A DNA stretch of 64,000 bases from an uncultured Clostridia bacterium. Lineage in GTDB: Bacteria; Bacillota; Clostridia; Oscillospirales; Ruminococcaceae. The notes under the pieces are model-generated. The model was given only the letters and a program-made list of their open reading frames with translations, made no database searches and had not been told where the DNA came from. Below are positions 17,237 to 26,607 of the stretch, piece by piece. The stretch lies in the NCBI GenBank assembly GCA_947624555.1, contig CANQKW010000003.1, forward strand, positions 1-64,000. The letters are read 5' to 3'. The number at the start of each line of letters is the position of its first letter. Position 1 is the stretch's first letter. The position numbers and the translations under genes were made by a program.

Positions 17237-17653
17237 ATGTCAAATCAGTATAATGACGCAAAATTTGTGACGCTCGATGAATTTATAACGCCGGTCAAAT
17301 TCAGGACGATACTTCCCGAACACCGAAAGGCAGGCGGCGGAGTTTCGGAAATTCCCGTTGAAATACACACAAAGCCGCCGTTTACAAAATCGCTTTCGTT
17401 TAAGGTAGGCTGGGACGGGATAATTTACGGTTATGTCAGGGGCAAAAAGGAAATTTCCGCAAAGCTTGGCGGAACGCCGATAATTGTGAAAATCACTGTT
17501 ACGGATTGGGACGACCGTTTCCTTATGGTATTCGAGGGAAGTGAAAACGAGGAAATACCGTATTTCGTCAAGAGCGATGAAGTAAGAGAGCTGCTTGAAA
17601 ACTGTCTGAGAGTACCCGAACAATATTCCGTAAGGAAACCGAAGAAGAATTAA
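17237..17653 (+). CDS. Unknown 138-residue protein in the pyrimidine operon
   Basis: No family recognised. The protein has no signal peptide, no membrane segment and no cysteine pair. Its middle is rich in alternating hydrophobic and polar residues, suggesting beta strands (WDGIIYGYVRGKKEISAKLG, then PIIVKITVTDWDDRFLMVF). The start has AAGGAGAA upstream and the gap to the aminotransferase is 12 bases, so it is co-transcribed with the pathway enzymes. A regulatory, scaffold or auxiliary role is possible, but the sequence does not show which. Confidence 0.8.
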   Translation: MSNQYNDAKFVTLDEFITPVKFRTILPEHRKAGGGVSEIPVEIHTKPPFTKSLSFKVGWDGIIYGYVRGKKEISAKLGGTPIIVKITVTDWDDRFLMVFEGSENEEIPYFVKSDEVRELLENCLRVPEQYSVRKPKKN

Positions 17654-17727
17654 ACAGACACTGTATAAAAAGTCGAATTTCAGACTGCCGAGAAAGCCTG
17701 AATCAGATTTATGAAAGGATGATCGTT

Positions 17728-18990
17728 ATGTACACTTGTTCTAAAGAAAGAATGGCGGACAAAATCAAAACGTTCTCAAAATTCGGAGACGCAGGACACG
17801 GCGGTATTACACGCTATTCGCTTTCTCCCGAGGCTATTATGGCGAGAAACGAGTTTAAAGCGAGAATGGAGAGAATAGGCGCAGTAATCGAAGTGGACGA
17901 CGTTGCAAATATGTATGCGACGCTGCCGGGAAGTGACCCTGCTGCCAAACGCATTGTTATGGCGTCTCACGTTGACTCGGTAAAAAACGGCGGAAACTAT
18001 GACGGAATACTCGGCGTTATGTCCGCAATGGAGGTTCTTGAAACAGTTGCCGAGCAGAATATTCCTCACAAGCACCCTCTTACGGCAATGATCTGGACAA
18101 ACGAGGAAGGCTCGCTTTATCCTCCTGCAATGATGTGCAGCGGAATTGTCTGCTATGATTATCTTCCCGAAGATATTCGGACAAAGTTTAAGTACGAGGA
18201 TATGATGAAATCAAAGTCTATTCTGGACAATACAAGCACCTTCGGCGAGGCTCTTGATAAAAGCGGATTTAAAGGCGACAGGAAATTCAGACTTTCCCCC
18301 GAAAAATATCTCTATATGTTTGAAACGCATATCGAGCAAGGTCCTATCCTTGAGGACGCAGGAAATGATATAGGCGTTGTCGACTGCGTTCTGGGAATGT
18401 TCAACTACCGCCTGAAGTTCTACGGACAGACAACTCACGCAGGAACGTTTCCTATGCCGAAACGCAAGGACGCATTTTTCGCTGCGGCGCAGGCTCTTGT
18501 TTATCTGCACGAGGAAATTGACAAGCTCGGAGTTTCTGACCTTGTTTATACAACGGGAGAGGTCGTTTGCCATCCGTGCGTTCATACCTGCGTTCCCGAC
18601 TTCTTTGACTTCTCGTTTGACGCACGCCACGAGGACCCGAAAATCCTCGCAAAAGTCCTCGAAATCGTCAAGAGCTGTGCGGACAAGGAGTGGAGCGGCT
18701 GTAAATGCGAGGTTTCAAAGGCTTGGAACAGAGATACGGTATATTGGGACAAAAAACTTGTGGGTTATGTAAAATCCGCTGCCGAGGAGCTTGGCGTAAA
18801 GCATCAGTACATTCATTCGGGAGCAGGTCACGACGCTCAATTCGCAGCGTATATGCTGCCGACGACAATGATTTTCGTTCAGAGCAAGGACGGTCTTTCC
18901 CACTGCGAACCGGAGTTTTCAAGCGTTGAACACTGCACCGAGGGCGCAAGCGTAATGCTTAACGCTGTCCTTAAAGCAGATGCGGAGTAA
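17728..18990 (+). CDS. Zinc amidase of the hydantoinase/carbamoylase family (probable beta-ureidopropionase)
   Basis: The 420-residue M20-like metalloenzyme should cut N-carbamoyl-beta-alanine into beta-alanine, ammonia and CO2. Visible metal and active-site motifs: SHVDSVKNGGNYDGILG, WTNEEGSLYPP, HIEQGPILE, HAGTFPMPKRKDA and HSGAGHDAQ. The family also includes N-carbamoyl-L-amino-acid hydrolase and allantoate amidohydrolase, so the substrate is taken from the operon (next to dihydropyrimidinase and PreA). The start at 17728 has GAAAGG 9 bases upstream; ATG 17719 touches this site and is less likely. Confidence 0.88.
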   Translation: MYTCSKERMADKIKTFSKFGDAGHGGITRYSLSPEAIMARNEFKARMERIGAVIEVDDVANMYATLPGSDPAAKRIVMASHVDSVKNGGNYDGILGVMSAMEVLETVAEQNIPHKHPLTAMIWTNEEGSLYPPAMMCSGIVCYDYLPEDIRTKFKYEDMMKSKSILDNTSTFGEALDKSGFKGDRKFRLSPEKYLYMFETHIEQGPILEDAGNDIGVVDCVLGMFNYRLKFYGQTTHAGTFPMPKRKDAFFAAAQALVYLHEEIDKLGVSDLVYTTGEVVCHPCVHTCVPDFFDFSFDARHEDPKILAKVLEIVKSCADKEWSGCKCEVSKAWNRDTVYWDKKLVGYVKSAAEELGVKHQYIHSGAGHDAQFAAYMLPTTMIFVQSKDGLSHCEPEFSSVEHCTEGASVMLNAVLKADAE

Positions 18991-18994
18991 CGCT

Positions 18995-20152
18995 ATGGCA
19001 AGAGAATTTTTGATGCCGCAATATGTTATAAGCGGAGAAAATGCGCTTGACACGGCAAAGGTTTATCTTGAAATGTCCGGAAAAAACGCTCTTTTGATAA
19101 CAGGGCCGAATGTTACGAAAACAAGCCCCTGCGACGCTCTCAAAAGCCTGATTAAAACGCTTGGTATACGCTTTTGCGAATTTTCAGACATCACGGGAGA
19201 GCCTACGGACAAAACCGTAAATTCGGCTCTCAAAATGTATAAGGAAAACGGCTGCGACAGCATAATCGCTTTAGGAGGAGGAAGTGCGCTGGATACCATG
19301 AAGGCGGTCGGTGTGCTTGCAAACTGCGGCGGAAAAATCTCCGATTATCTCGGAAAAACAATTAAGGAAAAACTGCCGTTTATGACGGCGCTGCCCACTA
19401 CCGCAGGAACAGGCTCGGAAACGACTCGCTTTACGGTAATAACCGATACCGAAACAAACGTGAAAATGCTTATCGGCGGAAAATCGCTTATACCGGACCT
19501 TGCGATAATTGACCCGCAATTTACTGTTTCCTGCCCGAAAAATGTTACGGCGGCAACAGGATTAGATGCGCTCACTCATGCAATTGAGAGTTTTACCTCG
19601 AAAAAAGCCCAGCCGCTGACGGACACAATGGCACTTTCTGCGTGCAGGAGAATATTCCGAAATCTTCCGACAGTATATGAAAACGGTGCTGACGCTGCGG
19701 CAAGAGAGCAGATGTCAATAGCGGCGTTTGAGGCAGGAGCAGCGATAAACAATGCGTCCGTAACGATAGTCCACGGAATGTCAAGACCTATCGGAGCGTA
19801 TTTTCACGTTCCTCACGGAATTTCAAATGCGATGCTGCTTGAAAAGTGCATAAGTTTTGCGCTTGACGGAGCTTATCCTAAATTTGCTGAGATAGCAAGA
19901 GAAATAGGTGCGGCAGAACGCTCGGAATCGGACGAAACTGCCGCCGAAAAGCTTATTTTTGCGATAAGAAATTTATGCTCGGTATGCGAGATACCGACGC
20001 TTTCAGAGTACGGTATATCGAAAGAAACCTATATGGGACTTATCGGGAAAATGGCAGATGACGCACTTAAAAGCGGCAGCCCTGCAAATACAATAAAATC
20101 CGTTTCCAAAGAGGACATCGTTAAAATTTACGAAGAGGTTTTCGGCGAATAG
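18995..20152 (+). CDS. Iron-containing alcohol dehydrogenase, probable malonate semialdehyde reductase
   Basis: The 385-residue group III alcohol dehydrogenase has the NAD(P)-binding GGGSALDTMKAVG, the PTTAGTGSETTRF motif and metal-site segments GLDALTHAIESF and VHGMSRPIGAYFHVPHG. As last gene of the operon it most likely reduces malonate semialdehyde to 3-hydroxypropionate, re-oxidising NAD(P)H and removing a toxic aldehyde. This role is inferred from the order of genes. The start at 18995 is 4 bases after the amidase stop, with GGAG at 18984-18987. Confidence 0.87.
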   Translation: MAREFLMPQYVISGENALDTAKVYLEMSGKNALLITGPNVTKTSPCDALKSLIKTLGIRFCEFSDITGEPTDKTVNSALKMYKENGCDSIIALGGGSALDTMKAVGVLANCGGKISDYLGKTIKEKLPFMTALPTTAGTGSETTRFTVITDTETNVKMLIGGKSLIPDLAIIDPQFTVSCPKNVTAATGLDALTHAIESFTSKKAQPLTDTMALSACRRIFRNLPTVYENGADAAAREQMSIAAFEAGAAINNASVTIVHGMSRPIGAYFHVPHGISNAMLLEKCISFALDGAYPKFAEIAREIGAAERSESDETAAEKLIFAIRNLCSVCEIPTLSEYGISKETYMGLIGKMADDALKSGSPANTIKSVSKEDIVKIYEEVFGE

Positions 20153-20165
20153 TCCGCAAAAAAAT

Positions 20166-20202
20166 CATACCCATAAGCGCAAGGCTTGTGGGTATGTTTT
20201 TT
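20166..20202. terminator. Terminator at the end of the pyrimidine operon, also facing purL
   Basis: CATACCCATAAGC and GCTTGTGGGTATG form a 13-base stem followed by six T; the minus strand also has a T run, so it can serve both convergent genes. Confidence 0.92.
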
Positions 20203-20256
20203 GGTAATGCGGATGTCATATTCCTCGGATTTTCCGTCTAAAGAGCAGAGATTTTT

Positions 20257-23200
20257 TTACGAGAAATACTTGATACCGTTTCTGAAAAGCGGCTGGTCTT
20301 TGTTTCCGTCAACGTTTTTGGCAACGTATTCCGTAAGACGCTCTGTGTGTCCCATTTTTCCGAGAACACGTCCGTCAGGCGAGATAATACCCTCGATAGC
20401 GCACATTGAAGTGTTCGGGTTAAATCTGACATTTCCGGTGGGATTTCCCGAAAGGTCAACGTACTGCGTAACTACCTGACCGTTGTCTATCATCTTTCGG
20501 ATAATATCGCCGTTTGCGACAAATCTTCCTTCGCCGTGCGAAATCGGTATAGCGTGAATATCGCCGACATTACAGCCTGCCAGCCACGGAGATTTTGCCG
20601 AAGTGATTTTTGTGTACACCATTTGCGACTGGTGTCTGCCGATTTTATTGTAGGTCAGCGTGGGACTTTCCTCCGTGAGCGGAACGATATGTCCGAAAGG
20701 CACAAGTCCCAACTTAATAAGAGCCTGAAATCCGTTACAGATACCGAGCATAAGTCCGTCGCGCTTGTAAAGCATATTTTCAACGCCTTCGGTTATTTTC
20801 GGGTTGCGGAAAAACGCATTTATGAATTTCGCAGAGCCTTCAGGCTCATCACCGCCCGAAAATCCTCCCGGGATAGAAATTATCTGCGCACTTTCAATGC
20901 GTTTTGCAAACTCGTTTACGCAGTCCTCAATATCGCCTGCGGTAAGGTTTCTGATAACGAATATCTCTGCTTTTCCGCCGTACTTCTCAAATGCCGCCGC
21001 CGTGTCGTACTCGCAGTTTGTGCCGGGGAATACGGGAATAAGCACCTTCGGACTTGCAAGATTTGGGGAAATATGCGTTGTAAGCAGCTCACAGCCGCCC
21101 TTATACTCGACCTTTTCTGCGTCGGGGAGATAAGGCATTTTGCCCTTGAAAACAGGTTCAAGCACATCGTCCCATTTTTCCTCAAGAGCCGAAACATCAA
21201 GCCTTACATCGCCGCAGATTATCTCATAATCCGACTGTGTTTCGCCGATAATACGCACATTTTCGTCGTTTACGCTGCCGTCAAGCTCCATTACAAATGC
21301 ACCGTAAACAGGCGTAAACAACTCTTCATCGGAAAGCCTTTCAAGCCTTGCGCCTATATGATTGCCGAGCGTCATCTTGAACACGCCCTCCGCAAGACCG
21401 CCGTTTGCAAGACTCCAGACGGAAAGCGCCTTTTTGCTTTTGATAAGCTTTTCTACGGTCTTGAAAACGTTCTTGACGCTTGCAAAATCAGGCAAGTTGT
21501 TCTTATCGTATTTAGGAGCGATATAACCTATCTTTGACGAAGAAGATTTAAACTCTGCGGAGATGATATTGTCCGCTTTTTCGGTCGCTACAGCGAAAGA
21601 AACAAGCGTAGGCGGAACGTCTATATGCTCGAAAGTGCCGCTCATAGAGTCTTTGCCGCCGATTGCGGGAAGTCCGAGGGAGAGCTGTGCCTCATAAGCT
21701 CCGAGAAGAGCCGAAAAAGGCTTTCCCCAACGTTCGGGCTGACCCTGCGTCCTCTCAAAATATTCCTGGAAGGTAAGACGGCATTTATCGTAAGAACCGC
21801 CTGCTGCTACCACCTTTGCAACACTCTCTACGACCGCACAGACAGCGCCGTGATAGGGAGATTGGCAGGAAACGGCAGGGTTAAATCCCCAACCCATTAT
21901 TGATGCCGTAGTGGTTTTTCCGCCCTGAACAGGCAGCTTTGCCGCCATTGCCTGGACAGGCGTCTGCTGATAGCGCCCTGCAAACGGCATAAGGACCGTT
22001 CCTGCGCCGATCGTGCTGTCAAAACGCTGTACAAGCGCTCTCTGCGAGCAGATATTCAGATCTGTAACGAGCCTTTCCCAATCGCTTTTCGTGTTGTGAT
22101 AATTTGTCGAGTAATTTACGTTCACATCGGGAACGCTTACGCTCGTATGCTTTTCTGCACCGTTTGAATTGAGAAATTCACGGGAAATATCCACGATAGT
22201 TTTTCCGTTCCAGTTCATTTTAAGGCGAGGCTCCGCCTTAACTACAGCAACGACCGTGCTTTCAAGGTTCTCCTTTGACGCAAGCTCTCTGAATTTATCG
22301 GCGTCCTGTGGGGCAACTACGACAGCCATTCTCTCCTGACTTTCCGAAATTGCAAGCTCTGTGCCGTCAAGACCGTCATATTTTTTGGGAACCTTGTCAA
22401 GATCTATTTCAAGACCGTCCGCAAGCTCGCCGATAGCAACGGAAACGCCGCCTGCGCCGAAGTCGTTGCAGCGTTTGATAAGCCTTGTCGCCTCGGGGTT
22501 TCTGAATAATCTCTGGAGCTTGCGCTCTTCGGGAGCATTACCCTTCTGGACCTCTGCTCCGCAGGAGTCCAGCGACTCAACGGAATGTGCCTTTGAAGAA
22601 CCTGTCGCACCGCCGCAGCCGTCACGTCCCGTTCTTCCGCCGAGAAGTATTATGATGTCACCGGGAGCAGGACGCTCTCTCCTGACATTTTCAGCCGGAG
22701 CAGCGCCGACAACCGCACCGATTTCCATTCTCTTTGCCATATAGCCAGAATGATATATCTCCGCAACGTGTCCTGTCGCAAGACCTATCTGGTTGCCGTA
22801 GGAGGAATATCCTGCCGCAGCCGTTGTGGTTATTTTTCTGGGAGGAAGTTTTCCCTTGAGCGTTTGTTCAATGGGAAGAAGAGGGTCGGACGCACCCGTT
22901 ACTCTCATCGCCTGATAAACATATGAACGTCCCGAAAGCGGATCACGGATAGCGCCGCCGAGGCAGGTCGCCGCACCGCCGAACGGTTCGATTTCGGTAG
23001 GATGGTTGTGCGTTTCGTTCTTGAACATCAAAAGCCAGTCCTCGTCCTTGCCGTCAACATCGACCTTGACCTTGACCGAACAGGCATTTATCTCCTCGCT
23101 TTCGTCAAGGTCGTCAAGAAAACCGTCCTTTTTTAACTTTTTCGCCGCAAGAGTAGCAATATCCATAAGGCAGATCGGCTTGTCCTGCCTGCCAAGATCT

Positions 23201-23964
23201 ATCCTGTGGAGCTGATACTTTTTATAGGTGTCGGATATGTAGTACGGCTTGATTTCCGCTTTATCAATTATCGTACCGAAGGTAGTATGACGGCAGTGGT
23301 CGCTCCAGTATGTGTCTATCATACGTATTTCGGTGATCGTCGGGTCACGGTGTTCGCTCTTGAAATATTCCTGACAGAATTTGAGGTCGTCGTTGTCCAT
23401 AGCAAGACCGTATTTTACCACAAAATCTGCAAGCTCTTCGGCACTTTTTTCGATAAATCCGTCAAGCGTTTCTACTTCGGTAGGAACAGTATAGGTCACT
23501 TTAAGGGTCTGTTTTTCCTCAAAACCGCACTCACGTGACTCGACGGCATTGATGAGATAGTGCTTTATTCTTTCAAACTCCTCATCGGAGATTTTTCCCG
23601 AAAGAATGTAAATTTTTGCGTATTTTACATCGGGGCGGTCTCCTTTGCAGAGCATTTGAATACACTGTGCAGCAGAGTCTGCTCTCTGGTCGAACTGTCC
23701 CGGCAGAAATTCGACGGCAAAAATACGCTCGCCCGTTCCTGCGGCAGGCAATTCGAAATAGACGTCGTCAACGGGCGGCTCTGAAAAAACCGTAGGAAGA
23801 GCTTTTTTGAAATTCTCCTCTGAAATCCCTTCAACGTCATAGCGATTTACGATCCTGACATTCGTTACGGACCTTACGCCCAGCGCAGTCGTAAGGTCGG
23901 CGAGAACGTCTCCGCCTTCAACGGCAAAGAGCTTTTTCTTCTCCACATAAACACGATAGACCAT
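20257..23964 (-). CDS. purL: Phosphoribosylformylglycinamidine synthase, one-piece
   Basis: The 1235-residue enzyme converts FGAR plus glutamine and ATP to FGAM in purine synthesis. It has an N-terminal PurS-like part, the two AIR-synthase-type halves (GGRTGRDGCGGATGSSKAH; FNPAVSCQSPYHGAV; GGKDSMSG) and a C-terminal glutamine amidotransferase (PVFPGTNCEYDTA, nucleophile-type ICNGFQALI). This large form is found in Clostridia and Bacteroides. AAGGAG lies 7 bases before the ATG. It follows mtaB by 51 bases and is probably co-transcribed with it. No purine riboswitch was seen upstream. Confidence 0.96.
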   Translation of the reverse strand: MVYRVYVEKKKLFAVEGGDVLADLTTALGVRSVTNVRIVNRYDVEGISEENFKKALPTVFSEPPVDDVYFELPAAGTGERIFAVEFLPGQFDQRADSAAQCIQMLCKGDRPDVKYAKIYILSGKISDEEFERIKHYLINAVESRECGFEEKQTLKVTYTVPTEVETLDGFIEKSAEELADFVVKYGLAMDNDDLKFCQEYFKSEHRDPTITEIRMIDTYWSDHCRHTTFGTIIDKAEIKPYYISDTYKKYQLHRIDLGRQDKPICLMDIATLAAKKLKKDGFLDDLDESEEINACSVKVKVDVDGKDEDWLLMFKNETHNHPTEIEPFGGAATCLGGAIRDPLSGRSYVYQAMRVTGASDPLLPIEQTLKGKLPPRKITTTAAAGYSSYGNQIGLATGHVAEIYHSGYMAKRMEIGAVVGAAPAENVRRERPAPGDIIILLGGRTGRDGCGGATGSSKAHSVESLDSCGAEVQKGNAPEERKLQRLFRNPEATRLIKRCNDFGAGGVSVAIGELADGLEIDLDKVPKKYDGLDGTELAISESQERMAVVVAPQDADKFRELASKENLESTVVAVVKAEPRLKMNWNGKTIVDISREFLNSNGAEKHTSVSVPDVNVNYSTNYHNTKSDWERLVTDLNICSQRALVQRFDSTIGAGTVLMPFAGRYQQTPVQAMAAKLPVQGGKTTTASIMGWGFNPAVSCQSPYHGAVCAVVESVAKVVAAGGSYDKCRLTFQEYFERTQGQPERWGKPFSALLGAYEAQLSLGLPAIGGKDSMSGTFEHIDVPPTLVSFAVATEKADNIISAEFKSSSSKIGYIAPKYDKNNLPDFASVKNVFKTVEKLIKSKKALSVWSLANGGLAEGVFKMTLGNHIGARLERLSDEELFTPVYGAFVMELDGSVNDENVRIIGETQSDYEIICGDVRLDVSALEEKWDDVLEPVFKGKMPYLPDAEKVEYKGGCELLTTHISPNLASPKVLIPVFPGTNCEYDTAAAFEKYGGKAEIFVIRNLTAGDIEDCVNEFAKRIESAQIISIPGGFSGGDEPEGSAKFINAFFRNPKITEGVENMLYKRDGLMLGICNGFQALIKLGLVPFGHIVPLTEESPTLTYNKIGRHQSQMVYTKITSAKSPWLAGCNVGDIHAIPISHGEGRFVANGDIIRKMIDNGQVVTQYVDLSGNPTGNVRFNPNTSMCAIEGIISPDGRVLGKMGHTERLTEYVAKNVDGNKDQPLFRNGIKYFS

Positions 23965-24015
23965 ATTTGTTTCTCCTTTTTATTAAGCGGCAAATGCCGA
24001 TTTTAAAACATTGAT

Positions 24016-25308
24016 TTATTCTTCCGAAATTTTTCCGATACAGAAACCTTTATCTGCGCCCGTGATTTTCACCTTTACAAGCGTATGACGGGGTATCTCT
24101 TTACCCATAATTCTTACGGGAGTGTAATTCTCCGTAAAGCCGTGAGAATACAACGCCGACTGAGGCTTTTCGATAAGCACCGTGCCCTGCCTTCCTATCT
24201 GAGAGAGCAGAAATTCCTCTTCAAGAGCCGCCGCCTTCTTCACAAGGAAACGTGTGCGACTTGTCCGCACGGACGGCTGTATCTGCGGCATTTCCGCCGC
24301 CAGCGTTCCCTTTCGTATCGAATACGGGAAAACGTGTATTTTCGCAAAGCCGATTTCTTCGGCAAATCTGACGCTTTTGTCAAAATCCTCGTCGCTTTCA
24401 TAAGGAAAACCGACGATAATATCCGTAGTAAGCGCACATCCGGGGAAAACCTCTCTCAGCTTTTTTGCAACATACGAAAACTGTTCGGTCGTATATTTGC
24501 GGTTCATCTTTTTGAGAACAGCGTCACTTCCCGACTGGAGAGAAAGATGAAAATGCGGACAAAGCGAAGAAACCGTCCCCAACTTTTCAATAAGCTCATC
24601 GGTCATCATTTCGGGTTCAAGAGAGCTTAGCCTTATTCTCGAAACGCCGCTCTCCGAAACAGCTTTTACTGCGTCATAAAGCGAAATTCCCATATCCTGA
24701 CCGTAACACCCAAGATTTATTCCCGTGAGAACTATCTCTCTATGACCGTTTTCACAGCATTTCAAAGCCTGCTCTTTTATATCGCCGAGAGATAAGGAAC
24801 GCACTCTTCCTCTTGCCGCAGGTATAATGCAGTAGGAGCAAAATCTGTCGCATCCGTCCTCAATTTTGATAAACGCACGAGTCCTGTCCTCGTCGGGAAT
24901 AGAACAGCTCCCACAAAACTCCCTTGAAAGCTTGTTTATTTTCACGGTTTTCACCCGTGTTTCCAGAAAATCCCTTACGTGACCTGCAAGCTTGTCTTTG
25001 TCGGCATTTCCCATAATAACGTCTGCGTCAAATTTAAGTCCTGCCTCATCGGGATAGCTTTGAGGAAAACAGCCGCAAAGTGCGATTACCCCGTCGGGAT
25101 TATCTCTGCGATACCTTGAAGCTGCGTGACGAGCCTTTGCGACCGCCGTGCCCGTGACAGCGCAGCTGTTTATAATGAATATATCGGCGTTATTGTCCTC
25201 TGTTTTTATGAAACCGTTTTCAAGAAAGCTCTTCTCGATAGCAGCACTCTCGCAGCAATTTACCTTACAGCCCAGAGTAAGTATTTTGAAAGATTTTTTT
25301 TCGTTCAT
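24016..25308 (-). CDS. mtaB: tRNA (t6A37) methylthiotransferase MtaB
   Basis: The 430-residue radical-SAM enzyme adds a methylthio group to t6A at position 37 of tRNA. It has the N-terminal UPF0004 domain with the cluster cysteines (LGCKVNCCES; CAVTG; CGCFPQ), the radical SAM motif CDRFCSYC and a C-terminal TRAM-like end. The length and the KVN start fit MtaB/YqeV rather than MiaB. The window also encodes TsaD, which helps make the t6A substrate, but far away (62 kb). AGGTG precedes the start. Confidence 0.93.
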   Translation of the reverse strand: MNEKKSFKILTLGCKVNCCESAAIEKSFLENGFIKTEDNNADIFIINSCAVTGTAVAKARHAASRYRRDNPDGVIALCGCFPQSYPDEAGLKFDADVIMGNADKDKLAGHVRDFLETRVKTVKINKLSREFCGSCSIPDEDRTRAFIKIEDGCDRFCSYCIIPAARGRVRSLSLGDIKEQALKCCENGHREIVLTGINLGCYGQDMGISLYDAVKAVSESGVSRIRLSSLEPEMMTDELIEKLGTVSSLCPHFHLSLQSGSDAVLKKMNRKYTTEQFSYVAKKLREVFPGCALTTDIIVGFPYESDEDFDKSVRFAEEIGFAKIHVFPYSIRKGTLAAEMPQIQPSVRTSRTRFLVKKAAALEEEFLLSQIGRQGTVLIEKPQSALYSHGFTENYTPVRIMGKEIPRHTLVKVKITGADKGFCIGKISEE

Positions 25309-25371
25309 ACAGCACCTATATCCAAAAAATTCCTGTCGGAATTACACAAAAAAATTATTTGTTACCTTTAT

Positions 25372-25400
25372 ATTATACTTTAAAACTACAAATTTTGCAA
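25372..25400 (-). promoter_or_regulatory. Promoter of mtaB-purL
   Basis: Minus-strand TTGCAA, 17 bases, TATAAT, about 65 bases before mtaB. It lies back to back with the promoter of the first HPr-like gene. Confidence 0.7.
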
Positions 25401-25407
25401 TAAGGTA

Positions 25408-25436
25408 TTGACTATTTTTTAAAAAGTTGCTATATT
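25408..25436 (+). promoter_or_regulatory. Promoter of the first HPr-like gene
   Basis: TTGACT, 17 bases, TATATT, about 85 bases before the start. Confidence 0.7.
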
Positions 25437-25520
25437 ATTTACAAGAGCAAACCAAAAAAGCTTTGCTCTTCGAGTCGATTTTACACGGTTCGGGTAATAA
25501 AAAGGAAAGAGGGCTGTAAT

Positions 25521-25757
25521 ATGGAAGAATATGTTATAAAGTTAAATTCTATTGACGAGGTAAAGGCGTTTGTCGCACTTACAAACAACTGTGCGTTTGA
25601 CATTGACCTTATGTCGGGCAGATACGCAATTGACGCTAAGTCAATAATGGGAATTTTCAGTCTTGACCTCAGCAAGCCGCTTAAAATGATAGTTCACGCA
25701 AGCGGTGAAGAGGCTGCTGATTTTATCGAGGAAGCAGCAAAGTTTTTGGCAGAATAA
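25521..25757 (+). CDS. HPr-like protein without the active-site histidine (copy 1)
   Basis: The 78-residue protein matches the HPr fold and keeps the segment around the regulatory serine (AKSIMGIFSLDLSK; compare LKSIMGVMSL in HPr, where the Ser is phosphorylated by HprK). At the place of the phosphotransfer histidine (HARP in HPr) it reads DEVK, so it cannot pass phosphate in the PTS. It is more like a Crh-type regulator than a sugar-transport part. A close relative follows 148 bases downstream. GGAAAGAGGG precedes the start. Confidence 0.8.
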   Translation: MEEYVIKLNSIDEVKAFVALTNNCAFDIDLMSGRYAIDAKSIMGIFSLDLSKPLKMIVHASGEEAADFIEEAAKFLAE

Positions 25758-25801
25758 CAAATTTATCCGTTTTTGATTTGTAAAATAGGGCAAAAATCCT
25801 A

Positions 25802-25830
25802 TTGACAAAAACGGCAGATTGTGTTAAAGT
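25802..25830 (+). promoter_or_regulatory. Promoter of the second HPr-like gene
   Basis: TTGACA, 17 bases, TAAAGT, so the second copy has its own promoter. Confidence 0.65.
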
Positions 25831-25905
25831 TATTGTAAGCGGCAAGGTTTTTGCCGTTTGCTGTACGGTTTAAGGCAAAATTGACCGAAGAGAGGGAGAT
25901 TTATT

Positions 25906-26136
25906 ATGACAACAGCAAAAATTCATATCAATTCTATCGAAGATGTAAAGAAGTTCGTGTCTATCGTATCGGGCTGTCCTTATGACGTTGACATCACAAG
26001 CGGAAGATACGCTATTGATGCCAAGAGCATTATGGGTATTTTCAGTCTTGATTTGTCCAAAGACCTTGACGTGAAAATCCACAGCGATGACTGCGGCGAT
26101 TTTCTTGACGACATCAAGGAATTCATTGTCGGCTGA
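25906..26136 (+). CDS. HPr-like protein without the active-site histidine (copy 2)
   Basis: The 76-residue protein is a paralogue of the preceding gene. The two share the string GRYAIDAKSIMGIFSLDLSK exactly, around the Ser46 region, and differ mostly at both ends. The active-site histidine is again missing (EDVK in its place). The C-terminus is acidic (SDDCGDFLDDIKEF). RBS GAGAGGGAG. Separate promoters for two near-copies suggest different expression or partners. Confidence 0.8.
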   Translation: MTTAKIHINSIEDVKKFVSIVSGCPYDVDITSGRYAIDAKSIMGIFSLDLSKDLDVKIHSDDCGDFLDDIKEFIVG

Positions 26137-26210
26137 GCTTACGGCGATACATATATAAATACGCCGACAGACAGTGCGGACGCACAGATTTACGAAAAGC
26201 ATTAGGGGCT

Positions 26211-26247
26211 GGGGGAAAGCTATGGTTTTCCCCCGTTTTTGTTTTTT
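26211..26247 (+). terminator. Terminator after the HPr-like genes
   Basis: GGGGGAAA and TTTTCCCCC form a stem followed by GTTTTTGTTTTTT. Confidence 0.88.
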
Positions 26248-26477
26248 ATTGAGTTTACTTAATATGTATAATATTTATGCATAATAAATGTTAAAAATCA
26301 GCATTCTTTTTATGCAAATCGCCGAAGATAATGCCCTGAGTTATTTTAGCAGAATTTACAAAATGTTCAACGTAAATTTACAGAAGATGCCATTTTACCG
26401 CCCGTTTTTCAAAAGGTTACAAAAAGGTTACAGAGCATTTTTGTAGAAATCGCACAAATTCAACAGTGTGATTATGG

Positions 26478-26506
26478 TTGACATTTACGAAAAGTTTAGC
26501 TATAAT
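26478..26506 (+). promoter_or_regulatory. Promoter of the 3D-domain wall protein gene
   Basis: TTGACA, 17 bases, TATAAT. The 471-base gap upstream is otherwise AT-rich and empty. The 95-base leader has two small stems (GGGCA/TGCCC at 26524-26548 and CTGCG/CGCAG at 26573-26586); no known riboswitch was recognised. Confidence 0.85.
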
Positions 26507-26607
26507 GATGTTACGTTGACAACGGGCAAGACATTTCAGAATATGCCCAAAAGAGAGAAATAGTTGGAAGGGCTGCGACAACGCAGACATTTTGGAGGCA
26601 AATACTT

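Noticed and set aside
20536..21537. 333-residue plus-strand frame opposite purL
   Set aside because: A shadow of the purL codon pattern; no ribosome site and no recognisable motif.
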